NCBI RefSeq assembly: GCF_024614185.1 | Contig: NZ_JAHTLF010000025.1 | Span: forward strand, 186,001 to 250,000 | Reading direction: 5' to 3' | DNA: 64,000 nt | Origin: Nocardioides carbamazepini | Lineage (GTDB): Bacteria; Actinomycetota; Actinomycetes; Propionibacteriales; Nocardioidaceae | In this document: positions 41,672 to 49,650 of the stretch, one piece after another | Numbering within the stretch: position 1 is the stretch's first letter | Layout of the letters: every line of letters begins with the position of its first letter | Position numbers and translations under genes: made by a program | The notes under the pieces: generated by a model | Told to the model about the DNA's origin: nothing | Seen by the model: only the letters and a program-made list of their open reading frames with translations | Databases searched by the model: none

Positions 41672-43270
41672 TCAGCCCTTGATGAGGTGGGAGAGCTCTT
41701 CGACGACGAGGCGTCGTACCTGCTCACGGAAGGCGGCGTCGCCGGTGCCGGCGCCGCCCGAGGCGGTGCGGGCACCGATCCGGTCGATGAGGGCATCGAC
41801 GTGCGCGGGCGCCTGCGCGCGGGGCGCGCGCTCGTCGTTCGACGGCCGCGGGTACGCCGGCACCGGCGTGTGGTGGTCGTGCCACGGGCTCCGCCCGGCA
41901 TAGGCCGGCATCGCCTCGGCGGGGTCGCTGTTGTAGGCGATGCGGGTCCAGTCGACGAGGTGCTTCGGCTGGAGGTTCTCGCCGAGCGCGCTGCGGCCGA
42001 CGAAGCCGGTGCCGATGGTCATGGTCGGGGCCAGGTTGGTGTCGAGTCCTGAGCTGCCCGTGCTGTTGCCGACGTTGACCGAGACCCGCAGGACGGGCAC
42101 CTCGGCGGCGTAGCGCATGACCGTGCCGGGGTCGGTGGAGTGGATGGCCGCGCTGTGCCCGGCGCCGGCGATCCGGATGATCGCGCGGGCGGTCGCGATG
42201 CCCGCCGCCGCGTCGGGGACCCGGATCATGCCGAGCACCGGCGAGAGCTTCTCGTGGGTGAGGGGCTCCTCGGGCACGGCGGTGGCGAAGGGAGCGACGA
42301 GCACCTTCGTGCGCGCCCCGACGCGGATCCCGGCCTGCTGGGCGATCCAGGACGCGTCCTTGCCGACCACGCCGACGTTGAGCCGGCCGTCGGGGAACAT
42401 GTAGTCCCGCAGCCGCTGCGCGTCGTCAGCGCCGAGCACGGCCGCGCCGGCCCGCTCCATCTCGCGCACGAGCTGGTCGGCGACCGCCTCCTCGGCGATG
42501 AGCACCGACTCGTTGGTGCAGAGCACGGAGTTGTCGAAGGCCTTGCTCTCGACCAGCCGCTGCGCGGCGGCCCGGACGTCGGCGGTCGCGTCGACCAGCA
42601 CCGGCACGTTGCCGGGTCCGACGCCGATCGCCGGGTTGCCCGAGCTGTACGCCGCCCGGACCACGCCGGTGCCGCCGGTCGCGAGGATCACGTTGGTGCG
42701 CACGTCGGCCATCAGCGCCTCGACGAGCGGGATCGTCGGCTCGGCGATGCTCTGCACGATGCCGTCCGGGGCGCCTGCCTCGACCGCTGCCCGCGCCAGC
42801 AGCTGAGCAGCGTCGTGGCAGCACTCCTTGGCCATCGGGTGCGGACTGACGACCACGGCGTTGCGGGTCATCAGCGCCAGGATCACCTTGAAGAAGACCG
42901 TGGCGACCGGGTTGGTCGACGGCGTCAGGGCGAGCACGACGCCGGCGGGACGCGGTACCTCGACGATCTTGTCGTCGATGCGGACCCGGGGGGTCGTGAA
43001 GTCCTGGCCGGCGTAGGTGTCGACGATGCCGCGCGAGCAGGCCTGGTTCTTGCGGACCTTGTGCTCGACGACGCCGAAGCCGGTCTCGCGCACGGCCCAC
43101 TCGGCGTACTTCTCGGCGTGGGCGTGGGCCACGTCGGCCACGGCGCGCACGATCCGGTCGACGTCGCTCGCGGAGTACGACGCGTACGCGCGCGCCGCCC
43201 AGCGCGCCCGCTCGAGCACGTGGCCGGCCGCGCCGGGCGCGGTGACGATCTGCTGGGGCTGGTCGGACAT
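41672..43270 (-). CDS. CoA-acylating propionaldehyde dehydrogenase with encapsulation tail
   Basis: 532 residues, ALDH20 (EutE/PduP/AdhE) type. LALTPSTNPVATVFFKVILAL, GGTGVVRAAYSSGNPAIGVGPGNVPVLVD, and catalytic Cys in FDNSVLCTNESV. Converts propionaldehyde plus CoA and NAD to propionyl-CoA. The catalytic body ends near residue 465. A flexible His/Pro/Ala linker follows, then an amphipathic helix FREQVRRLVVEELSHLI at the extreme C-terminus, a typical cargo-targeting peptide. The ATG at 43270 overlaps the aminotransferase stop (TGATG). Confidence 0.9.
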   Translation of the reverse strand: MSDQPQQIVTAPGAAGHVLERARWAARAYASYSASDVDRIVRAVADVAHAHAEKYAEWAVRETGFGVVEHKVRKNQACSRGIVDTYAGQDFTTPRVRIDDKIVEVPRPAGVVLALTPSTNPVATVFFKVILALMTRNAVVVSPHPMAKECCHDAAQLLARAAVEAGAPDGIVQSIAEPTIPLVEALMADVRTNVILATGGTGVVRAAYSSGNPAIGVGPGNVPVLVDATADVRAAAQRLVESKAFDNSVLCTNESVLIAEEAVADQLVREMERAGAAVLGADDAQRLRDYMFPDGRLNVGVVGKDASWIAQQAGIRVGARTKVLVAPFATAVPEEPLTHEKLSPVLGMIRVPDAAAGIATARAIIRIAGAGHSAAIHSTDPGTVMRYAAEVPVLRVSVNVGNSTGSSGLDTNLAPTMTIGTGFVGRSALGENLQPKHLVDWTRIAYNSDPAEAMPAYAGRSPWHDHHTPVPAYPRPSNDERAPRAQAPAHVDALIDRIGARTASGGAGTGDAAFREQVRRLVVEELSHLIKG

Positions 43271-44562
43271 CAGCTGGCCCTCCGGCGCGAGAGTGCGGGA
43301 TCGGCGGCCGCGCGGCCGATGGCCAGCGCGGTGCGGTCGAGGAGCTCCTCGACCAGGTCGGGCGTCATCAAGATGCCCGGCTTGTACTGCAGGACCCGGG
43401 GGTCGAGGGTCGAGAAGATCGCCCACACGCCCAGCTCGTAGAGCTGGCGCATGACGTACTTCGCTCCCTCCGGGTGGGCGAACTCCAGGCCGAGCACCAC
43501 GCCGTTCTGCCGGATGCCGACGAACCAGTCGGGGTACTGCGCCTGGACCTGCCGCAGCCCCGCACCGACCTGGTCGGCGATGTAGTGGACCATCGAGCGG
43601 ACCTCGGGGCGCTGGGTGATCTCCAGCGTCTTGAGCGCGGCGACGCAGCCGAGCTCGGCGCCGCCGAAGGTCGAGATGTGGCCGAAGCCGTCCTCGTAGA
43701 GCCAGGCGCCGGCGCGCTCGCTGAGGAGCACCGCCGCGATCGGGTAGATGCCGCCGGACAGGCCCTTGCCGCTGACCAGGATGTCCGGCTCGATGCCGTG
43801 CTTGGTGATGCCCCAGAGCTCGCCGGTGCGCATCAGGCCGGTCTGCACCTCGTCGGCGATGTAGAGCGCGTCGTACTTCTCGCAGAGCGCCTTGACCGCC
43901 TCCAGGTAGCCGGGCCGGGGGAGCGGGAAGCCGTACGTCGCCGGGATCGTCTCCATGATCACGGCCGCCACGTCGCGGCCCCGGAGCGCCTGCTCCATCG
44001 CGTCGAGGTCGTTGAAGGGGACCTGGGGGAACTCCTCGGGCCGGTCGGCGAGGAAGAGCTTGGCGAACCGGTCGTCGCCGGTCGCGACGGCCAGGCCGGT
44101 GTGGCCGTGGTAGGCCTTCACGATCGAGACGATCTTGCGCTTCTGCATGGCGTGCCGTGCGCTCTTGAGCGCGATGTCGATCGCCTCACCGCCGCCGGAG
44201 GCGTAGGCCACCTTGGTCAGGCCGGCCGGTGCCGACTCGACGAGGACCTCCGCGAGCGCGGTGCGCCCGAGCGAGGGGAAGTGGTGGTTGCCGACGTCGA
44301 AGCGGTCCATCGCGTGCTTCACCGCCGTGACCACCTCGGGGTTGCGGTGGCCCAGGTTGTAGGTGCCGCCGTTGAGGTGGACGTCGATCAGCCGGCGGCC
44401 GTCCATGTCCCAGAGCAGGTAGCCCTCGCGACGGTCGATCACCAGGTCGACCCCGCTGTCGGACCAGAACCGCGTCTTGTCGGGGTTCCAGTAGTGCGCC
44501 GACTTCTCGAGCATCTCTGCCTTCGAGTCGAAGCTGAACGCGTCGTAGTCGTGCATCGCCAT
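43270..44562 (-). CDS. Class III aminotransferase-fold enzyme, probable aminopropanol-phosphate phospholyase
   Basis: 430 residues, PLP fold type I. GGTYNLGHRNPEVV, YASGGGEAIDIALKSAR, KAYHGHTGLAVATGD, LYIADEVQTGLMRTG and the PLP lysine in ILVSGKGLSGGIYPI. Such proteins beside an APH-type kinase act as ammonia-phospholyases (compare ethanolamine-phosphate phospholyase), here giving propionaldehyde, ammonia and phosphate from the phosphorylated amino alcohol. ATG 44562 (MAMHDYDAF) is chosen; 44556 is possible. First gene of the BMC operon, with three candidate GntR sites 58-133 bases upstream. Confidence 0.87.
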   Translation of the reverse strand: MAMHDYDAFSFDSKAEMLEKSAHYWNPDKTRFWSDSGVDLVIDRREGYLLWDMDGRRLIDVHLNGGTYNLGHRNPEVVTAVKHAMDRFDVGNHHFPSLGRTALAEVLVESAPAGLTKVAYASGGGEAIDIALKSARHAMQKRKIVSIVKAYHGHTGLAVATGDDRFAKLFLADRPEEFPQVPFNDLDAMEQALRGRDVAAVIMETIPATYGFPLPRPGYLEAVKALCEKYDALYIADEVQTGLMRTGELWGITKHGIEPDILVSGKGLSGGIYPIAAVLLSERAGAWLYEDGFGHISTFGGAELGCVAALKTLEITQRPEVRSMVHYIADQVGAGLRQVQAQYPDWFVGIRQNGVVLGLEFAHPEGAKYVMRQLYELGVWAIFSTLDPRVLQYKPGILMTPDLVEELLDRTALAIGRAAADPALSRRRAS

Positions 44563-44619
44563 CCCTACGTGTCGGTGGCCGCCCCGTGCGGCACCGGAAG
44601 CCGTGTGCTGAGGATCTTG

Positions 44620-44695
44620 TTTGGTCGGACCGAAAAAGTCAATGGTTGGAAACTGGAAAAATTGTCTGACCCAAAACCTTGATTTGGTCTGTTCG
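44620..44695. promoter_or_regulatory. Candidate GntR operator cluster in the divergent BMC/permease promoter
   Basis: An AT-richer patch with three related sites: TTTGGTCGGACCGAAA (44620-44635), ATTGTCTGACCCAAA (44661-44675) and the weaker TTTGGTCTGTTCGG (44683-44696). The cores match TGGTC-N-GACCA, the palindrome ahead of gntR. It lies between the divergent aminotransferase and permease genes and could control both. Confidence 0.6.
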
Positions 44696-44773
44696 GTAGT
44701 GCCAACATGCGGGGCCTGGTGTGAGCCAGGACACAACCCGGACGTGCCCCCTGGGCACAGGAGAGAGAGCCTC

Positions 44774-46342
44774 ATGTCTGCAGAGGAGACGCGCGCCGTA
44801 CCGGACGCCGACGCGAAGGTCCAGCGCCTGAAGCCGAACGCCGTCGGCCTGGTGGGGGTCATGTTCATGGCGGTCGCGACCGCCGCGCCGATCACCGCGA
44901 TGGTCGGCAACGTGCCGATCGCGATCGGCTTCGGCAGCGGGGCGAACGCCCCCGCCGGCTACCTCGTCGCCACGATCGTGCTCGGCCTGTTCGCGCTGGG
45001 CTACTCGGCGATGGCCAAGCACATCACGTCGACCGGAGCGTTCTACGGCTTCATCTCGCACGGTCTGGGCCGCGTGGTCGGGATGGGCGCCGGGGCCCTG
45101 ACGACCCTCGCGTACGTCGTGTTCGAGGCCGCCCTGGTCGGGATCTTCTCGTTCTTCGCGGCCGGCTTCTTCGCCACGCACACCGGCCTGGACATCTCGT
45201 GGATCTGGTACGCGCTGCTCATGCTCGGCGTGAACTCGGCGCTGACCTACTTCGACATCAACCTGACCGCGGTCGTCCTCGGCGTCTTCCTGGTCACCGA
45301 GATCGTCATGCTCGGCGCAATGACGGTCTCGATCCTCGTCTCCGGCGGCGGTCCCGACGGCTGGTCGCTCGGCTCGCTCAACCCGCTCAACGCCTTCCAG
45401 GGCCTCAGCGGCAGCGTCACCCACCCCGACACCGGCGCCACGCTGGTCGTGGCCGGCTCGGCCGGCATCGGCCTCTTCTTCGCGTTCTGGTCGTGGGTGG
45501 GCTTCGAGTCGACCGCGATGTACGGCGAGGAGTCGCGCAACCCGAAGAAGATCATCCCGCTCGCGACCATGCTCTCCGTGCTCGGCATCGGGCTCTTCTA
45601 CGTGCTCGTGTCGTGGTCGGCCATCGTCGGCACCGGTCCGGACAACGCCGTCGCGCTCGCCCAGGACAGCGGTACCGCCGGCCAGATCTTCTTCGGCCCC
45701 GTCGAGCAGCACCTCGGACACGGAGCGGTCGTGCTGTTCGAGTTCCTGCTGATGAGCGGCTCGTACGCCTGCGGCATGGCCTTCCACAACTGCGCGTCGC
45801 GCTACATCTACGCGATCGGCCGCGAGAACCTCGTGCCCGGCTTCGGCAAGACGCTGGGCGCCTCGCACCCGCGGCACGGCTCGCCGTACATCGCGGGATT
45901 CGTGCAGACCGGAGTCGCGACCGCGATCGTGCTTCTCTTCTTCGTGACCGACCGCGATCCCTACGGCCAGCTCTACGCCCTGATGGCGATCATGGGGACC
46001 ACGGCGATCATGATCGTGCAGGCGCTCGCCGCGTTCGCCTGCATCGCGTACTTCCACGTGCAGGGGAAGCACCCGGAGACGGCCAACTGGTTCCGGACCC
46101 TCCTGGCGCCACTGATCGGCGGCATCGGCATGGTCTACGTGATCTGGCTGCTCGTCGAGAACGCCGGCTTCGCGGCGGGCGCCGCGGCCAGCGACATCGT
46201 GTTCAAGCTGTCGCCCTGGGTGGTCGGCGTGGTGGGCGTGGCCGGCCTGCTGTTCGCCCTCTGGGCCAAGCGCTTCGCGCCGGAGCGCTACGACACGATC
46301 GGCCGGATCGTCCTCGAGGACACCCAGGAACGCTCCGCCTGA
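44774..46342 (+). CDS. APC-family amino acid/amine permease
   Basis: 522 residues from the ATG at 44774 (GGAGAG upstream), with about twelve membrane segments. The N-terminus KPNAVGLVGVMFMAVATAAPITAMVGNVPIAIGFG and GFESTAMYGEESRNPKKIIP are typical of the APC superfamily (first segment and loop 6-7). Permeases of this group accompany RMM microcompartment loci. Probable importer of the amino alcohol or a related amine. It is divergent from the BMC operon and shares its promoter region. A 64-bp palindrome follows 4 bases behind the stop. Confidence 0.88.
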   Translation: MSAEETRAVPDADAKVQRLKPNAVGLVGVMFMAVATAAPITAMVGNVPIAIGFGSGANAPAGYLVATIVLGLFALGYSAMAKHITSTGAFYGFISHGLGRVVGMGAGALTTLAYVVFEAALVGIFSFFAAGFFATHTGLDISWIWYALLMLGVNSALTYFDINLTAVVLGVFLVTEIVMLGAMTVSILVSGGGPDGWSLGSLNPLNAFQGLSGSVTHPDTGATLVVAGSAGIGLFFAFWSWVGFESTAMYGEESRNPKKIIPLATMLSVLGIGLFYVLVSWSAIVGTGPDNAVALAQDSGTAGQIFFGPVEQHLGHGAVVLFEFLLMSGSYACGMAFHNCASRYIYAIGRENLVPGFGKTLGASHPRHGSPYIAGFVQTGVATAIVLLFFVTDRDPYGQLYALMAIMGTTAIMIVQALAAFACIAYFHVQGKHPETANWFRTLLAPLIGGIGMVYVIWLLVENAGFAAGAAASDIVFKLSPWVVGVVGVAGLLFALWAKRFAPERYDTIGRIVLEDTQERSA

Positions 46343-46346
46343 CCCC

Positions 46347-46410
46347 CGTCGTACCGGACAAAACGGTCGTGAAATCACCGATTTTGTGACCGTTCCGTCC
46401 GGTACGACGG
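46347..46410. repeat. 64-bp palindrome CGTCGTACCGGAC (copy A)
   Basis: Arms CGTCGTACCGGACAAAACGG and CCGTTCCGTCCGGTACGACG pair with two mismatches; the centre contains GAAATCACCGATTTTG, which can pair further. It begins 4 bases behind the permease stop codon. Two more copies lie at 52548 and 53687. Probable terminator or 3'-end structure. Confidence 0.85.
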
Positions 46411-46456
46411 AGGCGGGCAGAGCGTAGGCTGGGCCGATCGTCAGCAGGGAGACCCG

Positions 46457-47467
46457 ATGAGCAGCCGTCCTTCGCCGCTCGACCTGGTGGCCGACGTGGC
46501 TGCCATCTGCGTCGAGCACACCCCCGCCACCGTCCGGGCCACGGCCGTCCTGGAGCGCATCGGTGAGGCGATCCCGCTCGAGGCGGCCGCGCTGTCCACC
46601 TTCGACCCGGTCGAGGAGCGACACCTGACGGTGGCCGAGATCGGCTACTCCGACCCCGTGCTGACCTACCTCAACGACGGCTTCGTCAACGACGACCCGG
46701 CGTTCCTGACCATGCGCTTCCGCAACCCGCGGCCGCTGCGGTGGTGCGACATCCCCAACTACCGCGACATGTTCAGCGCGCACGAGGTCTTCATCCCGGG
46801 CGGCTTCGCGGAGGGGTCGACCACCTGTCTCTTCACCCGAGACGGGCGCTACACCGGGGCGCTGCACCTGAGCTCCGACTCGCCGTTGCCGATCAGCGAC
46901 TCCGCCGTCGAGACGCTGATCGCGTTGCAGCGCGTGATCGCGCCGCTCATGGACGCCATGCGCCCGCCCGAGGGGCACAGCTGGACCGAGCTCCTCGAGG
47001 ACGCCGCCGAGGCCGGCCTGATCACGGCCGACCGGCGGCTCGTGGCGCTGCCCGGCCTGCGCCGGGACCGCTGGCTGGCGGACGACTCGCCGCTCACCGC
47101 CGAGCTGCTGGCCCGGCCGGAGGGCCCGCCGTCGCGGTTCGCCTGGGTGTCGCCGGCCGGCCGGTGCCACGAGGTGCGCACCACCCGCCTGGCGACCGGA
47201 GTCCTGGTGACGCTGCGCGAGGCGGCGGCGCCGTACCGGCTCTCCCCGCGCGAGGTCCAGGTGCTCACCCTGGTCGCCGCCGGCCTGGGCAACCCCGGGA
47301 TCGGGCTCTCGCTGTCGCTGAGCCCGCGCACGGTCGCCACCCACGTCGAGCACATCCTCGCCAAGCTCGGCTGCGCGACCCGGGTGGCCGCGGCGAGCAA
47401 GGCGGTGGCCGAGGGGATCGTCCCGCTCGCGGCGCCCATCCCCACCCCCCTGCTCGTCCGCATCTGA
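46457..47467 (+). CDS. LuxR-type transcriptional regulator
   Basis: 336 residues. The N-terminal 230 residues look like a GAF/autoinducer-type sensor domain (VFIPGGFAEGSTTCLFTRDGRYTGALHLSSD). The C-terminus is a LuxR helix-turn-helix: LSPREVQVLTLVAAGLGNPGIGLSLSLSPRTVATHVEHILAKLG, ending near residue 325. Start ATG 46457 behind AGGGAGA, with a TAGGCT -10 box at 46425. It lies between the permease and the symporter operon, so it may add a second control on amine use. The ligand is unknown. Confidence 0.83.
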   Translation: MSSRPSPLDLVADVAAICVEHTPATVRATAVLERIGEAIPLEAAALSTFDPVEERHLTVAEIGYSDPVLTYLNDGFVNDDPAFLTMRFRNPRPLRWCDIPNYRDMFSAHEVFIPGGFAEGSTTCLFTRDGRYTGALHLSSDSPLPISDSAVETLIALQRVIAPLMDAMRPPEGHSWTELLEDAAEAGLITADRRLVALPGLRRDRWLADDSPLTAELLARPEGPPSRFAWVSPAGRCHEVRTTRLATGVLVTLREAAAPYRLSPREVQVLTLVAAGLGNPGIGLSLSLSPRTVATHVEHILAKLGCATRVAAASKAVAEGIVPLAAPIPTPLLVRI

Positions 47468-47478
47468 CGCCCGGTCCC

Positions 47479-48258
47479 TCAGGCGTCCAGCTCGACCGGC
47501 GTGCCGATCGTCCAGCCGCCGTCGACCAGCAGGTTGTCGCCGACGACGTGGTCGGCGAGCGGGCTGGCGAGGAACAGCACGGCATTGGCGACGTCCTGGG
47601 GGCTCGCCCAGCGACCGCGGGGCGTCTGCCCGGCGAGCGCGTCGTGGGTGGCCTGGTCGTAGAGCGCCGTCATGTGCGTGGTGACGAAGCCGGGAGCGAC
47701 CGCGTTGACGTTGATCCCCCTGCTCGCGTAGTCCAGGGCGACCTGGCGCGTGAAGTTCACGATCGCGCCCTTGGTCGCGCAGTACGCCGCGAAGCCCGGG
47801 TTGCCACGGAAGCCGCTGATCGAGCTGATGTTGACGATCTTGCCCGGCCGCTCGCGGGCGAGCAGGCCGCGCACCATCTCGCGCGTGCAGTGGAAGGTGC
47901 CGTCGACGTTGACGAGGAACTGGGTGCGCCAGGTCTCGTCGTCGGTCTCGTGCACGCTGCCCTCGCGCAGCACGCCCGCGTTGTTGACGAGGATGTCCAG
48001 CCCGCCGAGGCGCTCGTCCAGGTCGGCGAAGACCGACGCCACGTGCGCGCTGGCGGTGACGTCGAGCTTCACGAACTCCGCCGAGCCGCCCTCGGCGGCG
48101 ATCAGGGCGGTGGTGGTCTCGCCACCCTCGCGCGCCTGCTCGGTCAGGTCGGCGACGACGACGTGCGCGCCGCCCCGGGCGAGGGTGGTGGCGATGGCCC
48201 GGCCGATGCCGGAGGATCCGCCGGTGACGACGGCCACCTTGTCGGTGAGGTCGATCAT
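47479..48258 (-). CDS. SDR-family oxidoreductase of the symporter operon
   Basis: 259 residues, classical SDR: AVVTGGSSGIGRAIATTL, LVNNAGVLREGSVHE, NISSISGFRGNPGFAAYCATKGA (Ser and YxxxK), ending LLVDGGWTIGTP. Substrate unknown. As the last gene of the 51437-47479 operon (symporter, M20 hydrolase) it probably oxidises or reduces the imported compound or its hydrolysis product. It differs from the aminopropanol dehydrogenase at 37488 around the active site. ATG 48258, 37 bases behind the M20 gene. Confidence 0.82.
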   Translation of the reverse strand: MIDLTDKVAVVTGGSSGIGRAIATTLARGGAHVVVADLTEQAREGGETTTALIAAEGGSAEFVKLDVTASAHVASVFADLDERLGGLDILVNNAGVLREGSVHETDDETWRTQFLVNVDGTFHCTREMVRGLLARERPGKIVNISSISGFRGNPGFAAYCATKGAIVNFTRQVALDYASRGINVNAVAPGFVTTHMTALYDQATHDALAGQTPRGRWASPQDVANAVLFLASPLADHVVGDNLLVDGGWTIGTPVELDA

Positions 48259-48295
48259 GATCGGTCCCTTCTTCAGTGGTCGGTGTTCGGGAGGC

Positions 48296-49621
48296 TCACG
48301 CGGTGCCGCACCAGTCGAGTGCCAGCGAGGCGTACGTCCGGGTGGCCAGGTGGACCTCGTCGATGAGGCAGTACTCGTCGTCGGCGTGCGCGACCCGCAG
48401 GTCGCCCGGGCCGTAGCTGATCGCCGGGATGCCCGCCGCCGTGAGGAAGCTGCAGTCCTCGACGGCGCAGAAGCCGGCCACCGGAGGCGGCCCCTGGTAC
48501 GCCGTCTGGCCGGACACGCGCTCGTGGGCCGACGAGACCGCGGCGGTGATCGCGTGCGCCGCCTCGCCGGGGTCGTTGGCGGGCCAGTTGAGCTTCCACT
48601 CCACGACCGGCGGGTGCTCGCGCAGCCAGCCGTCGGTCTGCGCGATCGCGCGGATCTGTGCCTCGACCTCGGCCTTGACCGAGGCGGGATCATCCTGCGG
48701 CGGGTACCAGATGCAGTACTCGATGGTCATGTACTCCGACAGGATGAACGGCACGAGCACGCCGTGCGGCCCGCCCTGGACGACACCCGGGTGGATCGTG
48801 AAGTGGCCCGGCGCGAAGAGCGGATGGGTCTTGGTGAACGCCCACTCCTCCTCCAGGCGCTGCATCGCCTGGAAGACGAGCATCCCCTTGTCGATCGCGT
48901 TGACGCCGACCGCGCTGCCCCCGCCGCCCGCGCGGATGGTCTGGCCGCGCATCGACGAGTGCGTCGCCTTCCCCTGGACGGTGACGGAGAACCACAGCAG
49001 GCCCGGCGTCACGGGGATCACCCCGAGGTTGGTGGGTCCGCTCGGCTCGGCGACGACGGCCGCGTCGGCGCGGTAGCCGTGCTCGACGGTCGAGGTGACG
49101 CCGCACTCGTGGTCCATCACCTCCTCGCCGACGACGGCCTCGACGATGAGGTCGCCCTTCAGTGCGACCCCTGCTCGCTGCAGCGCCTTGACCGCGAACG
49201 CCTGCGCCACGAGGCCGGCCTTCATGTCGCTGGCGCCGCGGCCCCAGACCCGGTCGCCGTCGACCTTGCCGGAGAACGGGTCGCCCGAGGTCCACCGGTC
49301 CGGGTTGCCCGGCGGCACGACGTCCACGTGGCCGTTGAAGATGAGCGACCTGCCGCCGCCGGTGCCCTTGAGCGTGCCCACCGCGTTGTCGCGGCCCTTC
49401 TCGACCGCCCAGTACTCCACGTCGGCGCCGGCGTCCTCGTAGATCTCGCCCACGAGGCGGGACACGCGTCCCTCGAGGCCGACCACCTCGTCGTACACCT
49501 GGCCGGGGTACTTCGGGTTCACACTCGGGATCGAGATGACCTCCGAGAGCGTGGCGACGAGGTCGTCCTTGAGGGCGTCCACCGCCGCCAGCACGCGGTC
49601 GTGGGTCTCCTGCGATGTCAT
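48296..49621 (-). CDS. M20-family metallohydrolase (ArgE/DapE/acylase type)
   Basis: 441 residues. Di-metal motifs: NGHVDVVPPG (His, Asp), WGRGASDMKAGLV (bridging Asp), VVGEEVMDHECG (Glu-Glu), and a late His in VAHADDEYC. The start VISIPSVNPKYPG and the insertion domain fit N-deacylases/aminoacylases of the M20A/ArgE group. It may release an amino alcohol or amino acid from an N-acyl derivative brought in by the neighbouring symporter. This is inference from the operon; a general acylase cannot be excluded. Confidence 0.85.
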   Translation of the reverse strand: MTSQETHDRVLAAVDALKDDLVATLSEVISIPSVNPKYPGQVYDEVVGLEGRVSRLVGEIYEDAGADVEYWAVEKGRDNAVGTLKGTGGGRSLIFNGHVDVVPPGNPDRWTSGDPFSGKVDGDRVWGRGASDMKAGLVAQAFAVKALQRAGVALKGDLIVEAVVGEEVMDHECGVTSTVEHGYRADAAVVAEPSGPTNLGVIPVTPGLLWFSVTVQGKATHSSMRGQTIRAGGGGSAVGVNAIDKGMLVFQAMQRLEEEWAFTKTHPLFAPGHFTIHPGVVQGGPHGVLVPFILSEYMTIEYCIWYPPQDDPASVKAEVEAQIRAIAQTDGWLREHPPVVEWKLNWPANDPGEAAHAITAAVSSAHERVSGQTAYQGPPPVAGFCAVEDCSFLTAAGIPAISYGPGDLRVAHADDEYCLIDEVHLATRTYASLALDWCGTA

Positions 49622-49650
49622 GACGCAGCTCCGTTTCGGATCGGTGGTGA

